A DNA stretch of 64,000 nt from an uncultured Chlorobiaceae bacterium (GTDB taxonomy: Bacteria; Bacteroidota; Chlorobiia; Chlorobiales; Chlorobiaceae): the NCBI GenBank assembly GCA_903839405.1, contig CAIMCD010000008.1:1-64000 (forward strand), read 5' to 3'. A program made the position numbers and the translations under genes. Positions 27,957 to 37,168 of the stretch are shown here, piece by piece (the first letter of the stretch is position 1; each line of letters opens with the position of its first letter). The notes beneath the pieces were generated by a model that ran no database searches, was not told where the DNA came from, and saw only the letters and a program-made list of their open reading frames with translations.

Positions 27957-28484
27957 TCAAAGTTTCCCGGCTGAATGGAGTGCCGTATAGATTGTTTTGA
28001 ACGGCAGAAGGAGTGAAAGCGGTGCGTCAAGCATTGGTACGGCCCCATAGCTCTCGTACCACTCTGCAACCCGCGCATTTTTGGCATCGATCAGAAGGGC
28101 GACGCCGCCAACCTGTGATGCAACAAGAAGAGATCGACGACCTGCAGCAAGCAGTAACTGTCCACCCAGCCCCAGACCCTGAACGGATCGATCAACCGCC
28201 AAACGACCAAGCCTGAATACCGGAACCTCATGGCGGGCCAACCCCTTCCTGACAACTTCTGGGGTGGTGTTATAGGCAACAGAGGCCGGTGTCAGGGTGT
28301 AAAAGCCAAGAATCTTTTTGCCGTCACCTTCATTCAGAGCGAGAAAGGTTTTTGCTCCACCTTTTTCATGACTGTTTCGGGCATGGTGCCAGAGGAATTC
28401 GTTAAGGGCTTTATCTCCGCAATCAAAAGCCGCGCGGTCATGGAGTTTAGCTATCGGCTCCTCGTGCCAGGGAGGGAGAGTCAT
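27957..28484 (-). CDS. GNAT toxin of a TacAT-type toxin-antitoxin pair
   Basis: A 175-aa acetyltransferase with the acetyl-CoA loop RLAVDRSVQGLGLGGQLL and the catalytic-tyrosine region EWYESYGA. The N-terminus (FDCGDKALNEFLWHHARNSH) is diagnostic of the TacT/AtaT/ItaT group, which acetylates the amino group of charged tRNAs and stops translation. Its ATG overlaps the stop of the antitoxin gene by four bases. The actual substrate is inferred from the family. Confidence 0.88.
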   Translation of the reverse strand: MTLPPWHEEPIAKLHDRAAFDCGDKALNEFLWHHARNSHEKGGAKTFLALNEGDGKKILGFYTLTPASVAYNTTPEVVRKGLARHEVPVFRLGRLAVDRSVQGLGLGGQLLLAAGRRSLLVASQVGGVALLIDAKNARVAEWYESYGAVPMLDAPLSLLLPFKTIYTALHSAGKL

Positions 28485-28759
28485 GATTGTTTCGGCAAGG
28501 CGAATGCCGCAGCCATAAGTTTTTCGTTGGGTGCAGGCGGCTCTTCCAATAGATTAAGGAGATGGAGGCTGTCGCGCTCTGTCAGCCCGATTTTTTCATT
28601 CTGGCCGATGACCTCCCGTGCCGCTGAAACCGCCGTGCGGGTGACGAACTCGCTGAGATGCGTACACTGCAATGCTGCTGCACGCATCAGCAGCGACTTT
28701 TCCTCTGACGCAATGCGTAGCGAGAGCCGCGCATTACTCTCTACCGGGATTTGTGCCAT
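28481..28759 (-). CDS. DUF1778 antitoxin (TacA-like)
   Basis: A 92-aa ribbon-helix-helix protein: the RLSLRIASEEKSLLMRAAALQCTHLSEFVTRTAV core binds DNA, and the C-terminal tail (ERDSLHLLNLLEEPPAPNEKL) wraps the toxin. It precedes and overlaps the GNAT toxin gene, the standard arrangement, and should repress the shared promoter, which would lie in 28760-28870. Confidence 0.88.
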   Translation of the reverse strand: MAQIPVESNARLSLRIASEEKSLLMRAAALQCTHLSEFVTRTAVSAAREVIGQNEKIGLTERDSLHLLNLLEEPPAPNEKLMAAAFALPKQS

Positions 28760-28873
28760 ATCAGAACTCTTTGATTTCTCTCCATTGAACAGTTGATAGT
28801 GAGTATACTGATTTTTTCTGATATGTACGGTTTCAAAGTGTACAGAAATCCTTTTCTTTCCGTGGAGGCCCGC

Positions 28874-30586
28874 CTACCGGCCAAGCCCCGTAAGCGCTTG
28901 ACTATCGAGTCTATCCACTCTCCATATCTTGCCGCCTGCGGATTGTTGATATTGATAGAGGTCGACAAATTCCGGAGCCGCTCCGTTCTGTAACCGTGGG
29001 GTTATAACCACAAAAGTCATGGTCGGGAAGTTGTGGTTATGGTCAATCCATGTTCCTGAATTCGCATAAATGCTTTTCTGCGAATTATATTTTTTTGTGG
29101 GAATAATTTTTGCAACGTGCGTATGACCAAAAACGACAACTCTCTTCTTGGATTTCGGATTATTAAAGTATTGCGTTACTGCCTGATCATCAGTTTCCTC
29201 GACGGAGTCAGCTTTGGTCAGCGCCTCCTCTACCGGAATATGAACAGCAACATTGTTGCCATCCTGCCTCGCTATCCAGTTATCCTGAATCCCCTTGAAG
29301 AGCGTGACATCAATAGGGCCACCTTGCTGCAGTTGAAACGGAATGAGATCCTTAATTGCATACTTATCTGTAAAACCATCAATATTTGTTGTTATGATCG
29401 GCTCATCAAAACCTTCCTTTATCGGAAACTGGGTCATGAGATTTTTCCAGATAGCCCAGTATTGATAGGCAAGTTTCTGGCTCTCTGTGAGATTGTTGGG
29501 GGTTACTTCAGCTATTGTACCACCGGGTAGAGGATGTTTTTCCACAACAGAGGTTGTGGCGATGCGGGTAAAAAAATAGCCTGGGGGCAAAATGGAGCCT
29601 TGCGCTATGGATTTGTTTGAAATCGGGTCAGGCGCACAGAAAAAATTATAACGATGCCCATGCTCTATAACGATTTCCGGATGATTGAGGGGAGAGTATG
29701 AGCCCAGACCCTTTACGTCTCGCGCTTGTGCGATGCCAGGCATGATACTATCAACTTCACTCGAAGAGATCAATAAATCGTGATTGCCCGGTAGATAGGT
29801 AACCTTGATTTTCCCCTCTCTGATAATACGCCGAAAGGCATCTATAACATCCTGATTGTTACGGGCTATCGCCTTGACAAAATCCGGCTGACTTTTCTCG
29901 TTTGCAAAGGGGCCGACGCTTAACGGCAGAAACCACTCATCAAGCATATCCCCTGCAATGACGAGCTCCTTCACATTGGGCGACATGCTGAGTTGATTCA
30001 GAAAATTAATGAGCGCCGAGCGGTTATTTTGACACTCGGCATATTTGGAATCAATACCTAAATGGATATCGCTGATGCAGACAATCTGTTCTCTTTCATT
30101 ATGCAGAGATGGAACTCCTTTTTGGCCGAGGTTAAAATGATGGTTAAGGGCGAAATAACCCGTTACCGCCGTTCCCAGTGAGGCTCCTTCTACGGAGTTG
30201 ACTTTTTCGCTGATCGTTATTTTGTACTCCTCACCTTCACGCAGTCCGGCCCCGCTCTTTCTGGAAAGGGTTATGTGTGAGGGATTTTTTTTGTCAAGCG
30301 TGCAGAGCGTGGGTTCTTGCGTGAGCTGTTCTTTATCCCCGTTGAGCTGAACCCTGTAGAGCTTAATATTGCCCGCAACGCTCTTCAGCTTTAAGGGAGC
30401 ACTGAAATCAAGGCTGATTGAGCGAAGCTCATTGATAACCGGCGGGTCGTCGACGTTATCCGATAACGCTATACTTGATTGTACGTTCAGTTCTCTGTGA
30501 GCAGCCTTAAGCGGCCTCGACCAGGAGTTGGTGCTGGAGAGTGCCGCACAAGCGGTAAGGAGAAGTGCCGGGATTGTTTTTTTCAT
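28874..30586 (-). CDS. Exported calcineurin-like metallophosphoesterase
   Basis: A 570-aa protein with a signal peptide (MKKTIPALLLTACAALSSTNSWS). An Ig-like Big_5-type domain covers about residues 45-150 (ISLDFSAPLKLKSVAGNIKLYR). A metallophosphatase domain follows, with all metal-site motifs: CISDIHLG (DxH), IAGDMLDEW (GDxxD), YLPGNHDLL (GNHD), IEHGHRYN and VVFGHTHVAK (GHxH). It should be periplasmic or outer-membrane associated and act on a phosphoester that cannot be told from sequence. A long insert between GNHD and GHTH is unusual. It lies upstream of the TacAT genes on the same strand, with about 115 bases between. Confidence 0.82.
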   Translation of the reverse strand: MKKTIPALLLTACAALSSTNSWSRPLKAAHRELNVQSSIALSDNVDDPPVINELRSISLDFSAPLKLKSVAGNIKLYRVQLNGDKEQLTQEPTLCTLDKKNPSHITLSRKSGAGLREGEEYKITISEKVNSVEGASLGTAVTGYFALNHHFNLGQKGVPSLHNEREQIVCISDIHLGIDSKYAECQNNRSALINFLNQLSMSPNVKELVIAGDMLDEWFLPLSVGPFANEKSQPDFVKAIARNNQDVIDAFRRIIREGKIKVTYLPGNHDLLISSSEVDSIMPGIAQARDVKGLGSYSPLNHPEIVIEHGHRYNFFCAPDPISNKSIAQGSILPPGYFFTRIATTSVVEKHPLPGGTIAEVTPNNLTESQKLAYQYWAIWKNLMTQFPIKEGFDEPIITTNIDGFTDKYAIKDLIPFQLQQGGPIDVTLFKGIQDNWIARQDGNNVAVHIPVEEALTKADSVEETDDQAVTQYFNNPKSKKRVVVFGHTHVAKIIPTKKYNSQKSIYANSGTWIDHNHNFPTMTFVVITPRLQNGAAPEFVDLYQYQQSAGGKIWRVDRLDSQALTGLGR

Positions 30587-30651
30587 GCTGGTCCTGTTAT
30601 TTTATCGATTATCGAGCAGTTATACCTGTTTGCATACGTTGTATCGTCGCG

Positions 30652-31458
30652 CTACTCTTTAACCATTCTATAGGCAACAATCCGCCACTCCTTGCCGTAG
30701 AGCGAAACGGTTTTCCAGGTTGCCTCCTTGGTTACCTGTTCATTTGTTTGCGGGCGATAGAAGCTGTAGCGCCCTCGGCCCTCCGGCTCTGCAACGATGC
30801 GTCGCCCGATTGCAAGCAGTGACGGGAAGGGTTGGTAGAGCGGGGCGGTAAAGAGGTTCAGGCCGATGTGATCCGCCATGATGTCGTAGAGCATGGTTCC
30901 CTCGGTGTCAACCACCCAGATGTTGACCTCCGTATGGGCAACAGCCTGTTCAATGATCGGGCGCAGAAGCTGCTCAGGGCTGAAGAGCAGGCTGAGGGCC
31001 CCCCTGAATTTCCCTTTTCGCTCAATAACCGGATACTCAGCATCTATGGCGTGTACTCCTTCAACTGAGTTGAAGAGTCGGCTCATAACCGGGCGGTGTT
31101 CCTTCAGCATGAGCTGAACCTGCGGCTGATTGCTGATATCCTGGCCGATGACCTTTTTAAATGATTGCGGTTCCACTTCGACAATCTGACCTCTGGTATC
31201 AATCGTGACCGCGTCAATGGTGAAGGGGAGGGTCGAAACGAGCTGGTTGAGAATCTTTCGGGCCTTGTTACCCGTCACTCTGGTGAGTGCCAGTTGCCGG
31301 GCTCCACCCGTCAAGGAGCGGTCAATGGTGGAGAGAGATTTTGCAATATCGGTTGTTGCGGAGTCAAGGGGAGAGGCTGTTGCGCTTTTCCAGCTAGCGC
31401 ATAAAAGCATGAACGCTGTAAAGAGCAGCAGCACATAACGAGGGAAGCGTTGCATCAT
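30652..31458 (-). CDS. Periplasmic cache-like sensory domain protein
   Basis: A 268-aa exported protein (signal peptide ending near ATA) with a PDC/cache-like fold: SFKKVIGQDISNQPQVQLMLKEHRPVMS and EYPVIERKGKFRGALSLLFSPEQLL, then VNIWVVDTEGTMLYD. Such domains usually sit in chemoreceptors or kinases; here there is no membrane anchor after it and no output domain, so it would be a free periplasmic binding protein. It is followed by the metallophosphoesterase on the same strand 65 bases away. Ligand unknown. Confidence 0.65.
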   Translation of the reverse strand: MMQRFPRYVLLLFTAFMLLCASWKSATASPLDSATTDIAKSLSTIDRSLTGGARQLALTRVTGNKARKILNQLVSTLPFTIDAVTIDTRGQIVEVEPQSFKKVIGQDISNQPQVQLMLKEHRPVMSRLFNSVEGVHAIDAEYPVIERKGKFRGALSLLFSPEQLLRPIIEQAVAHTEVNIWVVDTEGTMLYDIMADHIGLNLFTAPLYQPFPSLLAIGRRIVAEPEGRGRYSFYRPQTNEQVTKEATWKTVSLYGKEWRIVAYRMVKE

Positions 31459-31738
31459 TGACCTTTTTCTGTTCGGATTGCGACTGAAAAGAGTGTTCTG
31501 TCAACTCGCTTATTATACGCATTTTGATGTAAAGAGTTACAACTCTGGTCAGGAATTTTTGTTCGAGTGGAGTGCCATGGCGTTCCAGATTGCACCGAAC
31601 AGATCGATAACGCCAAAGAGGCTGCCCTGTAAGGGCGTGGAACGTTGGATGGTCGCACCGTGTTGGTGGTGATGTGTCGGGCTAGCAAAAGCACCCGGAC
31701 AAGCTTGTTGCTGAACCATTTTACTTCAGGAGTTGATC

Positions 31739-32818
31739 ATGTCCATACTGTTCTCCCCGACCATTCTTGGGTCAATCGTGCTTGAGAATCGAATCGTGAT
31801 GGCTCCGATGACGCGCAGTCGTGCAAATGGTAATATTCCCAATGCCTTGATGGCTGAGTATTACCTGCAACGCAGAACCGCCGGGCTCATCATTACCGAG
31901 GGCACATCCTCTTCTCCCAATGGACTGGGCTATCCGCGCATACCGGGCATATTCTCCGTGGAGCAGGTTGAGGGTTGGAAAGCCATTACCGAAGCGGTGC
32001 ATAACGAGGGGGGAAAGATATTTTTGCAGATCATGCATTGCGGCCGGATTGCTCATCCGCTCAATATGCCCGCCGGCGCTCGCTTGATTGCGCCTTCAGC
32101 CGTTGCTGCTGCGGGCGAGATGTACACCGATGCCGAGGGGCTGAAGCCATTCCCTCTGCCTCATGCCATGAGTGGGGAGGAGATCCGCTCCACGGTGGCA
32201 GAGTATGCCGAGGCTGCACGTCATGCTGTGGCCGCAGGGTTTGACGGCGTTGAGCTGCACGGTGCAAACGGCTATCTGCTTGAACAGTTCTTCCGCCCGA
32301 ATACAAACCTTCGCACCGACAGTTATGGCGGTTCCCTGGAAAACCGTGCACGGTTTGTGTTTGACGTCGTTGATGCGGTGGACCGGGCCATTGGCCGGGA
32401 CAGGGTCGGCATCCGGCTCTCCCCCTTCGGCGTCTTCAATGATATGCCGCTTTACGACGAGATGGAGGAGGAGTATACCTGGCTGGCCAAACAGCTTAAT
32501 CAATTGTCTCCGGCCTACATCCATCTTGTCGATCACTCCACAATGGGCGCACCGGTTGTGCCGGAGAGCATGAAGGCTACCTTTCGCCGAGAGTTCAAGG
32601 GAGCCCTGATTCTTTCCGGAGGTTACGACCGGGAGCGGGCTGAACGTGATCTGGCCGGGGGCAAGTGTGATCTCATTGCCGTCGGGCGGCCGTATATTGC
32701 CAATTCAGACCTTGTTGAACGATGGAAAACCGGAGCCCCTCTGAACGCTCCCGATACCGATACCTTCTACTCTCCCGGTTCAAAAGGGTATACCGATTAT
32801 CCGGCGTTGCATGCATAG
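31739..32818 (+). CDS. Old Yellow Enzyme-family alkene reductase
   Basis: A 359-aa FMN-dependent NAD(P)H:flavin oxidoreductase of the NemA/OYE type. Motifs are IVMAPMTRSRA, LQIMHCGRIAHP, GFDGVELHGANGYLLEQFF (active-site His-x-x-Asn), TDSYGGSLENRARF, ILSGGYDRERAE and LIAVGRPYIAN. It reduces activated C=C bonds or nitro groups of electrophiles. ATG 31739 is preceded by AGGAG; the track start is two codons earlier at a TTG. The ogt gene follows 80 bases downstream, suggesting a role against electrophilic or alkylating stress. Confidence 0.93.
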   Translation: MSILFSPTILGSIVLENRIVMAPMTRSRANGNIPNALMAEYYLQRRTAGLIITEGTSSSPNGLGYPRIPGIFSVEQVEGWKAITEAVHNEGGKIFLQIMHCGRIAHPLNMPAGARLIAPSAVAAAGEMYTDAEGLKPFPLPHAMSGEEIRSTVAEYAEAARHAVAAGFDGVELHGANGYLLEQFFRPNTNLRTDSYGGSLENRARFVFDVVDAVDRAIGRDRVGIRLSPFGVFNDMPLYDEMEEEYTWLAKQLNQLSPAYIHLVDHSTMGAPVVPESMKATFRREFKGALILSGGYDRERAERDLAGGKCDLIAVGRPYIANSDLVERWKTGAPLNAPDTDTFYSPGSKGYTDYPALHA

Positions 32819-32897
32819 GCTCTTTTCAACCATGCCGATCTCTTGCTTGATTTGAATTTGGTGGTGAATTTCACCCGCCCAACCCTGACCTCTCACC

Positions 32898-33359
32898 ATG
32901 AAGCTCTCTTTTCAACCGACGGAGATCGGAACAATTGGTATAGCTGAGTCTGGAGGTTTTATAACCAACCTCTGGTTTGCTACAGACCAGATTCCTCCAA
33001 AGGTTGAAATCGGTGAAACGGAGCTCTTGAGCGAGGCCTTTCGGCAGTTGGAGGCCTACCTTGCGGGTGAGCTGAGGGGTTTTTCACTGCCGCTTGCTCC
33101 TGCGGGTACACCCTTTATGCGCTCTATATGGAAACAGCTCTCTCTCATTCCTTACGGGAGCACGGCTACCTACAAGGGGATCGCCACTTTGGCAGGAAAT
33201 CCCCGTGCCGTGCGTGCGGTTGGGATGGCCAGTAACCGGAACCCTCTGCCGCTCTTTATTGCCTGCCACAGGGTGATTGGCAGCGACGGCTCTCTGACCG
33301 GCTACCGTGGTGGGCTGGCGTTGAAAAAGTGGTTGCTTGAGCTTGAGCAAAAGAGATAA
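32898..33359 (+). CDS. ogt: Methylated-DNA--protein-cysteine methyltransferase
   Basis: A 153-aa suicide repair protein that removes alkyl groups from O6-guanine. The active-site motif reads IACHRVIG (Cys123), with Ala in place of the usual Pro before Cys. The helix-turn-helix region (YGSTATYKGIATLAGNPRAVRAVGMASNRNPLP) and the C-terminal LTGYRGGLALKKWLLELE are standard. The PCHR-to-ACHR change occurs in some homologues and is not in itself disabling. Confidence 0.93.
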   Translation: MKLSFQPTEIGTIGIAESGGFITNLWFATDQIPPKVEIGETELLSEAFRQLEAYLAGELRGFSLPLAPAGTPFMRSIWKQLSLIPYGSTATYKGIATLAGNPRAVRAVGMASNRNPLPLFIACHRVIGSDGSLTGYRGGLALKKWLLELEQKR

Positions 33360-33505
33360 GCCGTTGTTACCGGTGTTACAAAAACAGTACAGTCGTTATA
33401 AAATATTTTTTGTCATCTGAGGGTTGCGAGTTGAGATGTTCGTTTTGAAGCGGGTTGCTGGATATCGATTCTTCAATGGATTTCGAAAACCAAGGAGGCT
33501 ATCAC

Positions 33506-34363
33506 TTGAACACCAAAAAGTTTCTTCTCATGCATGCGGCCCTCTTCTGTGCCCTGCTCTTCAATCTCTATCCCGGTTATGCCACAGCGAAAGAGCGTGC
33601 GGTTACTCCCCAGGAAAAGGTTGCTCCCCAATCCGGCAATCGTCAGGAGTTTCTGGCGGGTTATCTTGCCACCGATCAAGCTCCGGGCAGTCTTCGGCTG
33701 CTTCCCGCTCCTCCGGCTCTCGGTTCTGCCGCTTTTGCGCTTGATGAAGATGTTGCCCGCCGCACCTTTGCCGTTCGCCAGACAGCACGTTACGCACTTG
33801 CGCTTTCAGATTTTGACCTGAATTTCCCCCATGCCGCCGGTACCTTTTCCTGTGCTTTGAACGCTCCGGTTACCGAAAAGGATACACCGCGCCTTTACCT
33901 CTTGTTGCGCCGGACCATGACGGATGTGGCAATGTCAACCCGGGCCGCAAAGGGTTATTATAAACGCCCGCGTCCCTTCATGGTGAACCATGAGCCGATC
34001 TGCGCTCCTGAAATGAGAGCCATGCTGGAGAGCGACGGCTCCTACCCTTCGGGGCATACGGCGATCGGCTGGGCCTGGGCGCTTATTCTCACCGAGATAT
34101 CTCCGGATCAAACTGACGCCATCCTTGTTCGTGGCCGGGCTTTTGGCGAGAGCCGCAACGTTTGCAATCATCACTGGTACAGCGATGTGCAGTGGGGGCG
34201 TGTGATGGGTGCGGCAACTGTTGCCCGGCTGCACGCGGTTGAGGAGTTTCGCCGGGATCTGGATGCTGCTCGGGAGGAGCTTCTGGCGGTTCGCAAAAAA
34301 GGGTTGACGCCGGTGCGCAATTGCAGTGAGGAAGCCGCGGCTCTTGCTCAACCGCCCTACTGA
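33506..34363 (+). CDS. Exported PAP2-family acid phosphatase (class A type)
   Basis: A 285-aa periplasmic phosphatase. The conserved phosphatase signature is present: KRPRPF, GSYPSGHTAIGWAWAL and SRNVCNHHWYSDVQWGR (catalytic histidines). This matches the bacterial class A nonspecific acid phosphatases that hydrolyse phosphomonoesters. I prefer a TTG start at 33506 (NTKKFLLMHAALFCALLFNLYPGYATA, a clean signal peptide), because AAGGAGG lies 7 bases upstream; the track start adds 17 residues that are not signal-like. Confidence 0.88.
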   Translation: MNTKKFLLMHAALFCALLFNLYPGYATAKERAVTPQEKVAPQSGNRQEFLAGYLATDQAPGSLRLLPAPPALGSAAFALDEDVARRTFAVRQTARYALALSDFDLNFPHAAGTFSCALNAPVTEKDTPRLYLLLRRTMTDVAMSTRAAKGYYKRPRPFMVNHEPICAPEMRAMLESDGSYPSGHTAIGWAWALILTEISPDQTDAILVRGRAFGESRNVCNHHWYSDVQWGRVMGAATVARLHAVEEFRRDLDAAREELLAVRKKGLTPVRNCSEEAAALAQPPY

Positions 34364-34387
34364 TTAATCCTGGTTGCTTTCATGAAA

Positions 34388-34427
34388 ACTCCACAAGGCT
34401 TAGTGCTGATACACAGCCTTGTGGAGT
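34388..34427 (-). terminator. Hairpin terminator between convergent genes
   Basis: A perfect 13-bp stem (ACTCCACAAGGCT / AGCCTTGTGGAGT) with a 14-nt loop lies between the convergent acid phosphatase and DUF2934 genes. On the minus strand it runs into TTTTC, so it serves best as the terminator of the DUF2934 gene. On the plus strand there is no T-run. Confidence 0.75.
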
Positions 34428-34441
34428 CATTGGAGGGTGGG

Positions 34442-34654
34442 TTACTCCTCGTTTGAATCGGTGAGGGAGTCTTCAGCTTCAGCCCAGTCCTCATCATGGT
34501 AACCGTGTTGTTTCCCTTTTGCTTCCCACCTGAAGTAAGCTGCAAGCCTGATTTGTTCCTCGCGCATTTCCGGTGTCACCTCCTCTTTTGTTTCCGGATT
34601 TACCTGGCTGGTATCTTTTGCTGGTTCTTCTGATTTGTTTGATCCGTTTGACAT
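34442..34654 (-). CDS. DUF2934 small protein
   Basis: A 70-aa acidic protein. Residues 32-62 ([29 protein letters not shown]) match the DUF2934 helical motif (I-R-x-x-A-Y-x-x-W-E-x-x-G-x-x-x-x-x-x-x-x-W-x-x-A-E). The N-terminal 30 residues are disordered and charged. The function of the family is unknown. No clear ribosome site is seen. Confidence 0.75.
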   Translation of the reverse strand: MSNGSNKSEEPAKDTSQVNPETKEEVTPEMREEQIRLAAYFRWEAKGKQHGYHDEDWAEAEDSLTDSNEE

Positions 34655-35038
34655 GGCAGGTCGTGTTTGGCGTTATGAAACAATAATGAACTTCCAATAT
34701 TTAAACATATAAAATAGCACAAAGTATTAATAACGAGTTCACATAAATGTTTCAAAATTTTTTCAGCAGACGGGTTTCAGCGCCAGGATTTCGAATGTTC
34801 AACGTATTTTTATACACACAGGAAAAATAAAGGTTCATCTCAACCTCTTCTTGCCGCTCCATGATGCACTTTTTTTTCTTGAAAAGAGAAAATGTGCAGA
34901 TTGTGCAAATATTGCGGAAGATTGTCTATCGTTATTCAGGCCGAAGCAACTTATGTTGCAGTTGTCGAGTTGTGATTATGCAAGAATGAGGTGCAGTGGA
35001 CTCGCTGGAGAGAAGTTTTCAATAATGGAGTGTTTGAA
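34655..35038 (+). other. Intergenic region before the efflux regulator
   Basis: AT-rich DNA with no gene I can support. It should hold divergent promoters for the DUF2934 gene and the AraC regulator. No operator was recognised. Confidence 0.35.
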
Positions 35039-35905
35039 GTGAACCCGACTCTTGATATACCGGTTGCAAGACTTGAAGATACCTTTTTCGAGATCGTTAC
35101 CCTTGAAAATTCCCGGTTTGAGTTGAATCGTGACAATCATCGGCACGATTTTTTCGAGATACTCTGGTTTACCTCGTCACCCGGTACGCTTCATTCTATT
35201 GATTTTTCGTTCTATCCGGTTGAATCCGATCTGCTTTATTTTCTCGCTCCGGGTCAGGTTCATGCCTATGAAGGAGAGGTGCCATCGGGCTATGTTGTTG
35301 TTTTTTCGCTTGAAGTTTTTAGCACGATCATGAATCCCCAGCTCAGGGTGCTCTTCAACCCGTTCATGAACAGCGGTATCCGGATAGGGGAGGCGCAAAA
35401 GGGTGTGCTTCAGCAACTGGCCGAGCTTATGGTGGCAGAATCACGGGGGGATAAGAACTATTTTATTCTGCTTTGTTATCTTAAGGCATTTCTCATGCAT
35501 ATTGCAAGAACATATCGTGAAGCGGTTTTTGCTTTCGACAAGAGCGGTCAGCGTATGAGCCTGCTCTTTGAGCTGCTGGAAGCGCACTACCGCAAAGAGC
35601 GTCATGCGGCTTTTTATGCCTCGGCACTTGGCATTACGCCGAAGCGGCTCAATGAGATTCTTCATGAGAAATATGATCTCACCCTGACCCGTATCCTCCA
35701 CATGCGTCTTATTCTTGAGGCGAAGCGGGAGATCGCGTATGGAAAGAAAAGTCTCAAGCAGATCTCTTTTGAGCTTGGCTTCAGCGATCAGGCATATTTC
35801 AGCAGGTTTTTCAAGGTGCAGACCGGTATCATGCCCCTGGAGTTCAGAGGCCGGATATTTCGGCTACCGGAGAGAGATGAAGCGAAACGATTTTCAGAGG
35901 AGTAA
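35039..35905 (+). CDS. AraC-family transcriptional regulator
   Basis: A protein of about 288 aa. The N-terminal cupin-like sensor domain (NRDNHRHDFFEILWFTS, LLYFLAPGQVHAYEG) is followed by two helix-turn-helix motifs at the C-terminus (ALGITPKRLNEILHEKYDLTLTRILHMRLILEAKREI and LKQISFELGFSDQAYFSRFFKVQTGIMPLEFR). It lies 10 bases before the RND efflux operon and probably controls it. The start is uncertain: GTG 35039 has GGAG nine bases upstream, while the track's GTG at 34991 adds 16 residues without a ribosome site. Confidence 0.87.
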   Translation: MNPTLDIPVARLEDTFFEIVTLENSRFELNRDNHRHDFFEILWFTSSPGTLHSIDFSFYPVESDLLYFLAPGQVHAYEGEVPSGYVVVFSLEVFSTIMNPQLRVLFNPFMNSGIRIGEAQKGVLQQLAELMVAESRGDKNYFILLCYLKAFLMHIARTYREAVFAFDKSGQRMSLLFELLEAHYRKERHAAFYASALGITPKRLNEILHEKYDLTLTRILHMRLILEAKREIAYGKKSLKQISFELGFSDQAYFSRFFKVQTGIMPLEFRGRIFRLPERDEAKRFSEE

Positions 35906-35915
35906 ATAAAACGAG

Positions 35916-37091
35916 ATGATGTATAAAACAACGAGAAACAGCTTTTTCAAAATTCCGGTTCTGATTGGAATGTGCCTGCCGTTACTTTTCTGGGGTTGCG
36001 GATCGGGAGATGGCGCTAAGGATGCAAAGAAAAAGGAGGCCCCCGCTCTGCCGGTTGCGACGCTCTCGCTCTCTGACGCAACGGTGAGCACGAGCTATTC
36101 AGCCCTGCTTGAAGGGAGGGTCAATGTGGAAATCCGTCCGCAGGTTGACGGGACGCTCCGCAAAATTTATGTGGATGAGGGTGATTACGTCAAGGCCGGC
36201 CAGCCGCTTTTTCAAATTGATGACCGCCTTTACCGGGAGCAGTACAACAGCGCTCTCGGGGCCCAACATGCCGCAGAGGCCAGCCTTGCCGTTGCCCGCC
36301 TTGACACGGAGAAGCTGGTGCCGTTGGTGCAGAACAAGGTGATCTCTGAAATACAGCTTAAAAGCGCCCAGGCCCACCTTCAGGCCTCTCGGGCCGCTGT
36401 GGAGCAGGCAAAAGCTGCCAGTCGTTCGGCCGCGCTCAATCTGGAGTATGCATTGATCAAGGCTCCGGTAAGCGGTTATATCGGCACCATTCCTTTGCGC
36501 CAGGGGAGTCTGGTTATCAAAAACCAGAGCCAGTTTCTGACGCTTCTCTGCGATGTCAGCGAGATCAAGGCCTCTTTCAGCATGAGTGAAATTGACTTTA
36601 TACGCTTCCGGCAGCAATATGCGGGAAGCTCAATTGAGGAGAAGCTGAAGCGGGTTGCCCCGGTATCGCTGATCATGGCTGACGGCAGCCGGTATGAGCT
36701 GAAAGGAAGAATCAAGACCATAAGCGGGCAGTTTGATACAGCCACCGGTTCGGTTGGCATTGAGGCTCTGTTTCCGAATCCCAAGGGGTTGCTGCGTTCC
36801 GGAAATACGGGCAAGGTGGTTGTGGAATCACTCTACAAGAGTGTGCTGCAGGTACCACAGGCCGCAACGGTTGAGCTGCAGGACAAGATTTTTGTCTTTC
36901 TGCTTGGGAAAGGTAACCGGTTGAAGAAGCAGGTGATTACCGTTTCCGGTACGAGCGGCAATAACTATATCGTCAGTTCCGGCCTGAATGCGGGCGATAC
37001 CATCGTGACAACCGGTGTTGAAAAATTGCAGGATGGTGCGCCGATCAAACCGCTACGGAGCAGCGGGCCGTCAGCCGCTTCCCGGCCATAA
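35916..37091 (+). CDS. RND efflux periplasmic adaptor lipoprotein
   Basis: A 391-aa membrane fusion protein (AcrA/MexA type) with a lipoprotein signal ending LLFWGC (Cys28). The biotinyl-lipoyl halves (VEIRPQVDGTLRKIYVDEGDYVKAGQPLFQID and IKAPVSGYIG) flank an alpha-helical hairpin rich in Ala/Gln. Beta-barrel and membrane-proximal domains follow (LRSGNTGKVVVESLYKSVLQVPQAAT). It links the inner-membrane pump to the outer-membrane channel. First gene of a three-gene operon behind the AraC regulator. Confidence 0.93.
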   Translation: MMYKTTRNSFFKIPVLIGMCLPLLFWGCGSGDGAKDAKKKEAPALPVATLSLSDATVSTSYSALLEGRVNVEIRPQVDGTLRKIYVDEGDYVKAGQPLFQIDDRLYREQYNSALGAQHAAEASLAVARLDTEKLVPLVQNKVISEIQLKSAQAHLQASRAAVEQAKAASRSAALNLEYALIKAPVSGYIGTIPLRQGSLVIKNQSQFLTLLCDVSEIKASFSMSEIDFIRFRQQYAGSSIEEKLKRVAPVSLIMADGSRYELKGRIKTISGQFDTATGSVGIEALFPNPKGLLRSGNTGKVVVESLYKSVLQVPQAATVELQDKIFVFLLGKGNRLKKQVITVSGTSGNNYIVSSGLNAGDTIVTTGVEKLQDGAPIKPLRSSGPSAASRP

Positions 37092-37168
37092 CGAGAGAGA
37101 GAAGGGAGTAATGGGTCAAGATATTTTTTCCCGCTTCATGGCGGCCAGAGCTAAACGTAAGTAACTCA

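Noticed and set aside
28741-28968. 75-aa minus-strand ORF overlapping both the antitoxin start and the phosphoesterase end
   Set aside because: Covers two real genes in another frame; no independent support.
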